The notes under the pieces: model-generated
Told to the model about the DNA's origin: nothing
Databases searched by the model: none
The model's input: only the letters and a program-made list of their open reading frames with translations
DNA from: CAZVFE01 sp964626405
Lineage (GTDB): Bacteria; Bacteroidota; Bacteroidia; Cytophagales; Spirosomataceae
Direction of reading: 5' to 3'
Assembly: GCA_964626405.1 (NCBI GenBank)
Contig: CAZVFE010000021.1
Span: forward strand, 1 to 26,136
DNA length: 26,136 nt
Part shown: one piece after another, positions 1-7,837 of the stretch
Layout: each line of letters begins with the position of its first letter
Numbering within the stretch: the stretch's first letter is position 1
Position numbers and translations under genes: made by a program

Positions 1-20
1 AAATCTACCCGAAAACAAAT

Positions 21-45
21 ACAGCAAGACCAAGGGTCTTGCTGT
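21..45. terminator. Hairpin terminator downstream of xylA
   Basis: A perfect 11-bp inverted repeat (ACAGCAAGACC / GGTCTTGCTGT) encloses a 3-nt loop. It is followed by AATTTT on the plus strand and by ATTTGTTTT when read on the minus strand, so it can act as an intrinsic terminator in either direction. It lies 38 bp past the xylA stop codon and would end xylA transcription. It may also end a plus-strand gene to the left of the window, which is not visible. Confidence 0.8.
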
Positions 46-83
46 AATTTTCATTATTCAAAATAGGTTAAAAGGTTTTAATT

Positions 84-1412
84 TTATACAAAGCGATTAA
101 TTAAATTTTCCAAATATTCTTGTCGACCCGATATCTGAGCTGGCTCACCGGCTGAAGAGGCGATATTGAATAAATCTTCTAATTTTAAATTTCCTGATTC
201 AAATTCTTTTCCTTTTCCGGAATCGAAACTTGAATATCTTGCTTTTCTCAATTTATCAAACTCACCATGTGAGATGATTTTGTCCGCAATTATCAATCCC
301 CTAGCAATCGTATCCATTCCTCCAATATGAGCGTAGAATAAATCTTCCATATCAGTCGAATTTCTTCTTCTTTTGGCATCAAAATTAATTCCACCACCGT
401 GTAGCCCTCCCTGACGAAGAATAATCATCATAGCTTCTGCCCACTCGTATATGTCGGTAGGAAACTGGTCTGTATCCCAGCCATTTTGCATATCTCCTCT
501 ATTTGCATCAATCGAACAAAGCATATTATTATCTGATGCAATCTGCAATTCATGAGCAAAAGAATGGCCAGCAAGTGTAGCATGGTTTACTTCTACATTT
601 AAACCAAATTCTGATTCTAAACCATTCGCTTTTAAGAAACCTGCAACAGTCTCAGAATCATAATCATATTGATGCTTGGTAGGTTCTGCTGGCTTTGGCT
701 CAATGAAAAATCTTCCTTTGAAGCCATTTTTTCTTGCGTATTCTACACACATATGAAGCATTCTTGCAAAATGCTCTTTTTCTCTTTTCATGTCCGTATT
801 TAATAAGGACATATAACCCTCTCTACCTCCCCAGAACACGTAACCATTTCCGCCTAATTTTATAGTCGCATCGATTGCACCCTTTAATTGAGCCCCAGCA
901 TGAGCTAAAACCTCAAAATTAGGATTGGTAGATGCTCCATTCATATATCTTTCATGAGAAAACAAATTCGCTGTTCCCCACAATAATTTCACTCCAGACT
1001 CTTCCTGTTTCTTTTCAAAAACATCTGAAATAAATTTAATTCTATCTGAAAAATCTTTTACATCTGTGGTAAAATCAATGGCATCAACATCATGAAAACA
1101 ATAAAATGGTGCACCAATTTTCGTAATAAATTCAAAAGCAGCGTCGGCCTTATCCTCTGCACGTGTTTTATAATCTGATGCGCCATCCCAAGGATAATGC
1201 ATCGTACCTGGACCAAACGGATCGGAACCATCTCCACAAAATGAATGCCAATAAGCAATAGCAAATCGAAGATGTTCTTTCATCGACTTCCCCGCTATTA
1301 TTCTATTTTCATCATAATATTTAAAGGCCATTGGATTGTCTGAATCCACCCCTTCAAATTGTATTTTATCTATACCTTTAAAATATTCTTTTTTTCCTAT
1401 TAAAACACTCAT
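84..1412 (-). CDS. xylA: Xylose isomerase (class II)
   Basis: This enzyme interconverts D-xylose and D-xylulose in the cytoplasm, the first step of the isomerase route into the pentose phosphate pathway; the family also acts on glucose. The 442-residue length matches class II enzymes, which have a longer N-terminus than class I. Visible signatures are FHDVD with the active-site His at 107, WGGREGY at 195-200, the metal-ligand region IEPKP with Glu238 and Lys240, NVEVNH around 274, and SIDANRGD at 300-307. The protein ends in NRFV and looks full length. The ATG start is the first Met of the conserved N-terminus. It is divergent from the M1 peptidase across 183 bp. No xylulokinase, xylose transporter or xyl regulator lies in the window, so any partner genes must be to the left, beyond the hairpin at 21-45. 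I could not find a good -7 element upstream. Confidence 0.96.
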   Translation of the reverse strand: MSVLIGKKEYFKGIDKIQFEGVDSDNPMAFKYYDENRIIAGKSMKEHLRFAIAYWHSFCGDGSDPFGPGTMHYPWDGASDYKTRAEDKADAAFEFITKIGAPFYCFHDVDAIDFTTDVKDFSDRIKFISDVFEKKQEESGVKLLWGTANLFSHERYMNGASTNPNFEVLAHAGAQLKGAIDATIKLGGNGYVFWGGREGYMSLLNTDMKREKEHFARMLHMCVEYARKNGFKGRFFIEPKPAEPTKHQYDYDSETVAGFLKANGLESEFGLNVEVNHATLAGHSFAHELQIASDNNMLCSIDANRGDMQNGWDTDQFPTDIYEWAEAMMIILRQGGLHGGGINFDAKRRRNSTDMEDLFYAHIGGMDTIARGLIIADKIISHGEFDKLRKARYSSFDSGKGKEFESGNLKLEDLFNIASSAGEPAQISGRQEYLENLINRFV

Positions 1413-1564
1413 TTGTCTTTTTGTAAATTTTGATTTTGCTAAATTATATTCTTGTAACTAATTTTCAAAATATTTTATGTTAAATTTTTAGAATAGAACA
1501 GCATAGCACGGAAAAAAACTATATATAATTAGATTATTTAAATTTATTTTGTGAGAAAAAATCG

Positions 1565-1572
1565 TAAATTTG
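1565..1572 (+). promoter_or_regulatory. Bacteroidota-type -7 element of the M1 peptidase gene
   Basis: TAAATTTG matches the TAnnTTTG -7 consensus of the Bacteroidota primary sigma factor and sits 24 nt before the ATG at 1596, giving an inferred leader of about 17 nt. The nearest upstream TTTG (1548-1551) is only 13 nt away, shorter than the 17-23 nt usually reported, so the -33 half is uncertain. Confidence 0.5.
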
Positions 1573-1595
1573 AAAATTAACAAGCTATTATTAAA

Positions 1596-3920
1596 ATGAA
1601 AAATTACCTTAAAACCTTAATTGGATTATTATTCCTAAGTAATTTATCCTATTCTCAAGAAGCAAATAAATTTGAGCAACTTGAAAACACTTTACCAACT
1701 CCAAATAATTATCGAACAGCCTCTGGTGCCCCAGGAAGGGAATATTGGCAGCAAAGAGCAGATTATGACATCCAGGTTGAACTTGATGATGCAAACAAAA
1801 AAATCATTGGTTCTGAAACCGTAACTTATTTTAATAATTCTCCAGATCAATTAAATTATTTATGGTTACAAATGGATCAGAATTTATTTGAAAAAAATTC
1901 TATAACCAATTTAACGCAAACAGGAGATTTAGAGAGAGGAATATCTGCTAATTCCTTTAAATCATTAACAGACCCAAAACAATACGGTTATAATATTTCA
2001 TCCGTAAAGGATTTAAAAGGAAAGGATCTTCCTTATACAATCAATAATACCATGATGCGAATAAATTTACCTACTCCACTAGCAAGTGGATCTTCAGTAA
2101 GTTTTAAAATTGATTGGAATTATTTAATTACGGAATATTATGGAAGATCAGGTTATGAATTCTTCCCAGAAGATGGAAATTCAAATTATTTCATTGCTCA
2201 TTGGTTTCCAAGAATGGCAGTTTACAATGATGTATACGGTTGGCAAAATAAGCAATTCCTTGGAAATGGTGAATTTACCTTAAATTTTGGTAATTATAAG
2301 GTAGCAATCACAGCTCCGGCAGATCATATAGTGGGAGCTTCAGGTGAATTACAAAATCCGAAAGATGTACTTAGCTCAACGCAAATGTCGCGTTTAAATA
2401 AGGCAAAAAAAGCAGATAGACCTGTTGAAATTGTTACACAAGATGAAGCCATTGCAGCAGAAAAAACGCAATCAAAAGATAAAAAGACATGGGTCTTTTA
2501 TGCTGAAAATGTTCGTGACTTTGCCTTTGCTTCCTCCAGAAAATTCATTTGGGATGCAATGCAAGTAGATGTAGAAGGAAAAAAAGTTTGGGCTATGTCC
2601 TATTATCCAAAGGAAGGAAATCCACTTTGGGGGAAATATTCTACCATGGTTGTAGCACATACGGTTAAATCTTATTCAAAACATACGATTGCCTATCCTT
2701 ATCCGGTAGCAATTTCTTGTCATGCTACACGAGGAGGAGGAATGGAATATCCTATGATTTCATTTAATGGAGGCAGACCAGAAAGTGATGGTACTTATTC
2801 TGAAAATGTTAAAAATGGAATGATTTCTGTTATTATCCATGAAGTAGGCCATAATTTTTTCCCAATGATCATCAATTCAGATGAAAGACAATGGACTTGG
2901 ATGGATGAGGGATTAAACTCATTTGTTGAATATTTAGCGGAACAGGAATGGGATAGAAATTACCCTTCAAGAAGAGGTGAGGCAAAAAATATTGTGAATT
3001 ATATGAAAATGGACAAAAGCACCATGGTACCTATTATGTCCAATTCAGAAAATATCCTCCAATTTGGAAATAATGCCTATGGAAAACCAGCTACTGCTTT
3101 GAATATCCTGAGGGAGACAGTGATGGGTCGAGAACTTTTTGACTATGCATTTAAAGAATACTGTAGAAGATGGGCTTTTAAACAACCCTACCCTGCCGAC
3201 CTATTCCGTACACTAGAGGATGCTTCAGGGGTGGATTTAGACTGGTTCTGGAGAGGCTGGTTCTATACAACAGATCCTGTAGATCAGGCAATTGAGGAAG
3301 TGAAATGGTATGGAATAGATGGAAAAAATCCAGAAGAAAATAAGGCCGCAGCTAAATCAGATTTTCAAAAAAGCGAGGAAACAATATCCAATATTAGAAA
3401 TAAAACGGATATCCCAGAGACCGTAGTAGAGGCAAATCCTGATTTAAAAGATTTCTATTCAACCTATGATCAATTTGCAGTAAGCGAAGAAGATAAAAAA
3501 GAATATCAGAACTTTTTAAATTCCCTTACTGAGGAAGAAAAAGAACTTATTCAAAAAAATAAAAATTTCTATGTATTAAATTTCAAAAATAAAGGTGGTA
3601 TTCCAATGCCAATCATTCTAAAATTAGAATATGAAGATGGAAGTTCGGAAGTAATGAGAATTCCCGTAGAGATTTGGAGAAAAAACAATGTCTCTGTGAA
3701 TAAAATTATTCCTACTGAAAAAAAGGTAATGAGATGGGTTCTTGATCCATTCCAGGAAACAGCAGACATCAATTTGGAAGATAATAATTTCCCAAGAGAA
3801 CCAGCTCAGCCAACCAAAGTTGAATTATTTAAATACCGTTCAAGAAATACGCCAAATCCAATGCAAATAGATAGAATGCGTAAGCAAGAAACTGGAAAAA
3901 TTCAGAGTTCTGGAAACTAA
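1596..3920 (+). CDS. Secreted M1-family zinc metallopeptidase
   Basis: This is a gluzincin aminopeptidase-type enzyme of peptidase family M1, probably exported. Residues 1-20 form a signal peptide (Lys at 3 and 6, a hydrophobic stretch, SYSQ at the cleavage site). An N-terminal beta-domain spans roughly 50-290. The catalytic domain has HEVGH at 415-419 and the third zinc ligand Glu438, the exact HExxH-18-E spacing of M1. GGMEY at 381-385 stands where classical aminopeptidases have GAMEN. Tyr495 in AYGKPATAL fits the transition-state tyrosine. After about residue 590 comes a Lys/Glu-rich linker and then a beta-rich C-terminal segment instead of the usual helical C-terminal domain, as in many Bacteroidota M1 proteins of 750-800 residues. 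The substrate is unknown. The gene appears monocistronic, with a -7 element upstream and a strong terminator 55 bp downstream. Confidence 0.92.
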   Translation: MKNYLKTLIGLLFLSNLSYSQEANKFEQLENTLPTPNNYRTASGAPGREYWQQRADYDIQVELDDANKKIIGSETVTYFNNSPDQLNYLWLQMDQNLFEKNSITNLTQTGDLERGISANSFKSLTDPKQYGYNISSVKDLKGKDLPYTINNTMMRINLPTPLASGSSVSFKIDWNYLITEYYGRSGYEFFPEDGNSNYFIAHWFPRMAVYNDVYGWQNKQFLGNGEFTLNFGNYKVAITAPADHIVGASGELQNPKDVLSSTQMSRLNKAKKADRPVEIVTQDEAIAAEKTQSKDKKTWVFYAENVRDFAFASSRKFIWDAMQVDVEGKKVWAMSYYPKEGNPLWGKYSTMVVAHTVKSYSKHTIAYPYPVAISCHATRGGGMEYPMISFNGGRPESDGTYSENVKNGMISVIIHEVGHNFFPMIINSDERQWTWMDEGLNSFVEYLAEQEWDRNYPSRRGEAKNIVNYMKMDKSTMVPIMSNSENILQFGNNAYGKPATALNILRETVMGRELFDYAFKEYCRRWAFKQPYPADLFRTLEDASGVDLDWFWRGWFYTTDPVDQAIEEVKWYGIDGKNPEENKAAAKSDFQKSEETISNIRNKTDIPETVVEANPDLKDFYSTYDQFAVSEEDKKEYQNFLNSLTEEEKELIQKNKNFYVLNFKNKGGIPMPIILKLEYEDGSSEVMRIPVEIWRKNNVSVNKIIPTEKKVMRWVLDPFQETADINLEDNNFPREPAQPTKVELFKYRSRNTPNPMQIDRMRKQETGKIQSSGN

Positions 3921-3974
3921 TATTGGATTAATTTTAAATAATTAGTAACAAGCTTTTGAATTTTTAAATCAATT

Positions 3975-4017
3975 AAATCCCCAGAAATCTTAAGAAGAGG
4001 TTTTTGGGGATTTTTTT
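3975..4017. terminator. Bidirectional terminator between convergent genes
   Basis: AAATCCCCA at 3975-3983 pairs with TGGGGATTT at 4005-4013, and the stem extends inward through GAAAT/GTTTT with one G-U pair, about 14 bp in all around a loop of roughly 11 nt. Seven T residues follow on the plus strand (4011-4017). It serves the M1 peptidase gene, and read in reverse it can end the crt operon, whose last stop codon lies at 4016-4018 inside the T run. Confidence 0.88.
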
Positions 4018-4744
4018 ATATAATAAAAAGCTTGATCGATGCAAGAAATAAAACCAATGCCAAGACTTGCTTAATTCTCTCTGGAACTGCAATATATGCT
4101 CCCCATCTTGAACCTAAAAAGCCTCCAATAATGGCGGCCAAAAACCAATAGGCTAAATTATTTAAAGATAAATTGGAAAAGTCATGAATACCTAAAATTC
4201 CTGAAAAAGAATTGACAAAAATAAATAAAGCAGAAATTGCAGCAGCTTCTTTCATTTTAGCCCATCGAAATAATAATAATACGGGTGATAAAATAATCCC
4301 ACCTCCTATTCCGATCATACCTGAAAATAAACCAATAATTGCCCCAACTATAAGGGCTAAAATTAGAGGTATTTTTTTATTTTCTTCGGATTCAGGAAAT
4401 TTAATGACTAATCTTACAAGGGCAATCAATAAACAAACTCCCAAAATCTTTTTGTATAAACCATCAGTGATCAACCACTGAGATCCAATATAGGCCATTG
4501 GAATACTGGAAATTGAAAACGGCCAAAATAAATGAAATCGAAAATTTCCTTTTTTGTAATAATGATAAAAGGATAAAAAGGAAACCCCTAAATTCAAAAT
4601 CAGGGCAGATGGTTTCATTACTAGAGGAGATATACCTACAATTGCCATGGCAGCCAAATAACCTGATGCCCCACCATGACCAACAGCGGCATACATAAAG
4701 GCCAAAACTAAAATGGAAAAAATTAATAAAATCTCTGGAATCAT
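4016..4744 (-). CDS. TauE/SafE-family membrane permease
   Basis: This is an integral inner-membrane protein of the TauE/SafE (former DUF81) family, whose characterised members are linked to export of sulfite, sulfoacetate or other organic anions. The 242 residues are nearly all hydrophobic, with about eight predicted membrane segments arranged as two repeats. Each repeat starts with a Gly-rich signature: GHGGASG at 22-28 and SGMIGIGGG at 141-149. The length is normal for the family. Its ATG overlaps the crtB stop codon in a 4-nt ATGA (4741-4744), so it is translationally coupled to crtB and is the third gene of the crt operon. No sulfur-metabolism gene is nearby. The family assignment is secure; the substrate and any carotenoid link are unknown. 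Confidence 0.9.
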   Translation of the reverse strand: MIPEILLIFSILVLAFMYAAVGHGGASGYLAAMAIVGISPLVMKPSALILNLGVSFLSFYHYYKKGNFRFHLFWPFSISSIPMAYIGSQWLITDGLYKKILGVCLLIALVRLVIKFPESEENKKIPLILALIVGAIIGLFSGMIGIGGGIILSPVLLLFRWAKMKEAAAISALFIFVNSFSGILGIHDFSNLSLNNLAYWFLAAIIGGFLGSRWGAYIAVPERIKQVLALVLFLASIKLFII

Positions 4745-5562
4745 ATAAGGTTTAATTGAACCCTTAAATATAAAATTAATTTTTGTGAGTCTGGCACCCT
4801 GATTCTTTCATTTTTTATTCTTTCAGCAGAAAGGTTCTGGATGATTTTAGTAAGTTCTTGATAATAATGATAGGCAAGTTTTACACCCTTTTTGGCATTA
4901 ATTGGCAATTTTTGTATTCCTTCCCATCCGAAATCAAAATCCTTTTGAATATCAGCTTCAATTTCTTTTTTTTGCTGATCTGTAAAAGTATTAAAATCAA
5001 TATTTGGGAAATAAACTCGACCCCTTTCTTCAAAATCAGATTTAATATCTCTTAAAAAATTGATCTTTTGGAAAGCGGAACCTAGGGCCTTCGCTGGTTC
5101 AATTAAAGATTCAAAAAGTGGATCATTCTTTCCACAGAAAACCTTTAAACACATTAAACCAACTACCTCTGCAGAACCATATATATATTCTTTATATTCT
5201 TTTTCTGAATAATCCCTTTTCTCCAAATCTAATTCCATGGAATATAAAAAAGCTTTAATATATTCATGGGGAATATTATATTGATTTACTACTAATTGAA
5301 AACTTTGTAAAATTGGATTTAAACTAAATTTATCTTCAATAGACCGATAAGTCTCTTGGGTGAATTTTTCCAATAATTCTCTTTGGTTCTGATCATAAAA
5401 AGTATCCACTATTTCATCTGCCAAGCGAACAAATCCATAAATAGAATAAATAGGTTCATGTAAGGAGGAATCCAAAGTTGAAATTCCGGATGAAAAAGAA
5501 GTAGAATAGGCCCGAGTAAAAAGTTTACTTACTCTTTGTGATATTTCAGAATAAAAATCCAT
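4741..5562 (-). CDS. crtB: Phytoene/squalene synthase family protein
   Basis: It condenses two prenyl diphosphates head to head; with geranylgeranyl diphosphate the product is phytoene, the C40 carotenoid precursor. Both Asp-rich Mg-diphosphate motifs are present: DEIVD at 49-53 and RDIKSD at 171-176, followed by FEERGRVYFP, the typical context of the second motif. YSTSFSSGI near residue 19 is the conserved N-terminal segment. The 273-residue length is usual for Bacteroidota CrtB. The gene begins 1 nt after the crtI stop codon and overlaps the permease gene by 4 nt, so it is co-transcribed with both. Sequence alone does not exclude a C30 (farnesyl diphosphate) substrate, but the pairing with a CrtI-type desaturase favours phytoene synthase. 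Confidence 0.93.
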   Translation of the reverse strand: MDFYSEISQRVSKLFTRAYSTSFSSGISTLDSSLHEPIYSIYGFVRLADEIVDTFYDQNQRELLEKFTQETYRSIEDKFSLNPILQSFQLVVNQYNIPHEYIKAFLYSMELDLEKRDYSEKEYKEYIYGSAEVVGLMCLKVFCGKNDPLFESLIEPAKALGSAFQKINFLRDIKSDFEERGRVYFPNIDFNTFTDQQKKEIEADIQKDFDFGWEGIQKLPINAKKGVKLAYHYYQELTKIIQNLSAERIKNERIRVPDSQKLILYLRVQLNLI

Positions 5563-5563
5563 A

Positions 5564-7042
5564 TTAATTCATTTCTTTATCCAATTCCTTTGCTACTACA
5601 ATCCCTGAAATCAAAGAAGGAGGCACACCAGGACCTGGTACAGTTAATTGACCGGTATAATAAAAATTCTTCAAATGATGATTCTTTAAACTCGGCTTTA
5701 AAAAAGCTGTCTGAAATAAAGTATTTGCTAATCCGTAAGCATTCCCTTTAAAAGCATGATAATCGGATTTAAAATCATTCATTGCATAAGAACGCTTAAA
5801 GATAACAGAATCTTTAATGGAAGTACCACAATATTCCTCTAATCTTTCAATCAAATCAAGATAATATTTTTCTCTCAGTTCATCTGAATCTTCCAAATCA
5901 GGGGCTAAAGGAACCAATAAAAAAATGTTTTCCTTCCCTTCTGGAGCAACAGACGGATCTGTTACGGAAGGAGCTGAACAATAAAATAAAGGATCTGAAG
6001 GCCATTTTGGTTCGGTATAAATCTCATGAGAATGAACTCCAAAATCTCTGTCAAAAAATAAATTATGATGCTTTAATTTTGGAAGCTTTTTATCTACACC
6101 TAAATAAAATAATAAGGAAGACGGAGCCATTACTCTGGAATCCCAATATTGTTCTTTATAATTTCTAAATTTTTTATCTAAAATTGTTTCAACATGATGA
6201 TAATCTGCCCCTGCAATAACCGCATCGGTTTGATAGGTATTTCCATTCACCTTAACACCCACCACTTGATCATTTTCATAAACAAAACCCGTAACTTCCT
6301 TATCATAAAGTATTTCTACACCTTTCTCCTCCGCCAAAGAAACCATCCCTTTGATAATTTCATGCATCCCTCCCATGGGATACCAAGTTCCGAGTTTAAT
6401 TTCAGCATAGTTCATTAAACTATACATTGCAGGAGTATTTTCTGAGATTGCCCCCAAAAATAAAATGGGAAATTCCATTAATTTCAATAAAGTCTCAGAC
6501 TTAAAATATTTCCGAATATGCTTATAAAAGGAATTAAATACATCTAATCGAATTAAATCTATAAGCAATTTAAACTCAAAAAACTCCTTGATACTCCTAG
6601 ATGGTCGCCATACAAAATCCTTAATTCCTACCTGATATTTATAAGCCGCTTGATCTAAAAATTTTTCCAAATTTTCTGCTGCCCCAGGTTCTTTCGATTC
6701 AAATAAAGCCTTTAAATCTTCAAAATTTGCAGGCAAATCCATAACCTCCTCCTTGTTCAAAATAACAGAATAAGAAGGATCTAATCTGATTAAATGATAA
6801 TAATCCGAAGGTTTTTTCCCAAATCTTCCAAAATAATCCTCAAATATATCTGGCATCCAATACCAAGATGGCCCCATGTCAAAGGTAAACCCCTTTTCCT
6901 TGAAAACCCTCGCTCTTCCTCCAGGACCCTGATTTTTTTCTAATATCTTTACCTTATAACCTAAATCTGCTAACTGAGTGGCTGCAGATAGTCCCGCAAA
7001 TCCAGAACCAATTACAATAACATTTTTATTTTTGTCTGCCAT
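5564..7042 (-). CDS. crtI: Phytoene desaturase (CrtI type)
   Basis: This FAD-dependent desaturase introduces the double bonds that convert phytoene stepwise toward lycopene. The Rossmann dinucleotide-binding motif GSGFAG lies at 12-17, with Glu35 in position for the FAD ribose and GPGGRA at 39-44. The C-terminal carotenoid-dehydrogenase signature is present as YYTGQLTVPGPGVPPS at about 460-475. At 492 residues the protein is full length. The ATG start places the FAD motif at the normal distance from the N-terminus. It is the first gene of crtI-crtB-TauE/SafE. A strong hairpin at 7080-7106 separates it from the ECF sigma gene upstream, so it probably has its own promoter, although I see no clear TAnnTTTG in the 37 nt between. 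The number of desaturations cannot be read from sequence. Confidence 0.95.
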   Translation of the reverse strand: MADKNKNVIVIGSGFAGLSAATQLADLGYKVKILEKNQGPGGRARVFKEKGFTFDMGPSWYWMPDIFEDYFGRFGKKPSDYYHLIRLDPSYSVILNKEEVMDLPANFEDLKALFESKEPGAAENLEKFLDQAAYKYQVGIKDFVWRPSRSIKEFFEFKLLIDLIRLDVFNSFYKHIRKYFKSETLLKLMEFPILFLGAISENTPAMYSLMNYAEIKLGTWYPMGGMHEIIKGMVSLAEEKGVEILYDKEVTGFVYENDQVVGVKVNGNTYQTDAVIAGADYHHVETILDKKFRNYKEQYWDSRVMAPSSLLFYLGVDKKLPKLKHHNLFFDRDFGVHSHEIYTEPKWPSDPLFYCSAPSVTDPSVAPEGKENIFLLVPLAPDLEDSDELREKYYLDLIERLEEYCGTSIKDSVIFKRSYAMNDFKSDYHAFKGNAYGLANTLFQTAFLKPSLKNHHLKNFYYTGQLTVPGPGVPPSLISGIVVAKELDKEMN

Positions 7043-7079
7043 CCTAAAATAATATTCTATAATTTACGAATTTTAAAAG

Positions 7080-7106
7080 AAAATGCCAGAAATATTCTGG
7101 CATTTT
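7080..7106. terminator. Hairpin terminator between the ECF sigma gene and crtI
   Basis: AAAATGCCAGAA (7080-7091) and TTCTGGCATTTT (7095-7106) form a perfect 12-bp stem with a 3-nt loop. In the minus-strand transcript the hairpin ends in TTTT and continues as CTTTTAAAA, a usable U-tract. It lies 42 bp beyond the ECF sigma stop codon and 37 bp ahead of the crtI start, so it should uncouple the two units or allow only partial read-through. Confidence 0.85.
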
Positions 7107-7148
7107 ACCTCATACTGTTAACCAAAAAACTAATCAAAATTTTAATAT

Positions 7149-7652
7149 TTATGCATACATCTTAAGCGCATCTTTTAACTCTTTACGAGCAATATGAATT
7201 CTATTTTTAACCGTACCAATCGGCAAATCTAATTCCTCAGAAATTTCATGATACTTATAACCTTTAAAAAATAGCAAAAATGGAATTCTATAAATCGCAT
7301 CTAATCTCTTCAAGGATTTCTTTAAATCCTCCCTTAAAAACTGATTATTTGCATCATTTTCCTGAATTGCTGTAGTTGAGTTGATGAAGTGTAAATTTTC
7401 TGTAGTATCAATAAAAGTCTTACGTCTGACCATACGCTGATATTGCGTAATAAAGGTATTCTTCATTATCGTAAATAACCAAGCCTTTAGATTCGTTCCA
7501 TCTTCAAATTTTTCCCTATTTGAATAAGCCTTAACCAGGGTGTCTTGAACTAAATCCTTGGCATCATCCTGATCACGTGTTAACCGAAGTGCAAAAGGCT
7601 TCAACAATTTTAAATTTTTGTTGATCTGAAATGAAAATTCTAATGCAGTCAT
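7149..7652 (-). CDS. ECF-type RNA polymerase sigma factor
   Basis: This is a group 4 sigma-70 factor. Region 2 covers about residues 13-80 and includes DAKDLVQDTLVKAY (core binding and -10 recognition) and NLKAWLFTIMKN. Region 4 covers about 105-160 with the helix-turn-helix GYKYHEISEELDLPIGTVKN followed by RIHIARKEL. The 167-residue length is normal. No anti-sigma gene is adjacent on either side, so it could be controlled transcriptionally or by a distant partner. It sits upstream of and parallel to crtI, a position that recalls light- or stress-responsive sigma control of carotenoid genes in other bacteria. That link is inference here, because a strong terminator separates them. It has a well-matched promoter of its own at 7678-7707. 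Confidence 0.93.
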   Translation of the reverse strand: MTALEFSFQINKNLKLLKPFALRLTRDQDDAKDLVQDTLVKAYSNREKFEDGTNLKAWLFTIMKNTFITQYQRMVRRKTFIDTTENLHFINSTTAIQENDANNQFLREDLKKSLKRLDAIYRIPFLLFFKGYKYHEISEELDLPIGTVKNRIHIARKELKDALKMYA

Positions 7653-7677
7653 AACTTTTTGTTGATGTTTTGTTTAA

Positions 7678-7707
7678 CAAATTTATAAAAAGATTAAACA
7701 AAACAAA
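7678..7707 (-). promoter_or_regulatory. Bacteroidota -33/-7 promoter of the ECF sigma gene
   Basis: Read on the minus strand, TTTG (7707-7704) and TAAATTTG (7685-7678) are separated by 18 nt, an exact match to the TTTG/TAnnTTTG promoter of the Bacteroidota primary sigma factor. The inferred start near 7671 gives a leader of about 18 nt before the ATG at 7652. This is the best promoter match in the window. It indicates housekeeping transcription, not autoregulation, of the sigma gene. Confidence 0.7.
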
Positions 7708-7813
7708 ATTTATTTTAAAAAATTTCATCGACAAAATTTGACATTTCGTATTCGCCCACCCTTTTCTTATCCTTTAAAAGACTCCTTAGAAGCGTATAAT
7801 GAAGATTTTTACC

Positions 7814-7821
7814 TATTTTTG
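7814..7821 (+). promoter_or_regulatory. Possible -7 element of the first TonB-dependent receptor gene
   Basis: TATTTTTG fits TAnnTTTG and ends 16 nt before the ATG at 7838. There is no convincing TTG 17-23 nt upstream, so this is a partial match in a T-rich region. Confidence 0.35.
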
Positions 7822-7837
7822 AGCTTATATTTATTGG

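Noticed and set aside
1058..1264. Small open frames antisense to xylA and to other long genes
   Set aside because: Their predicted products are low-complexity or mirror the opposite gene, and they lie wholly inside well-supported coding sequences.
4892..4909. TTGGCATTAATTGGCA resembling a sigma-54 -24/-12 promoter
   Set aside because: The -12 half lacks TTGC, and the site lies on the antisense strand inside crtB with no gene to serve.
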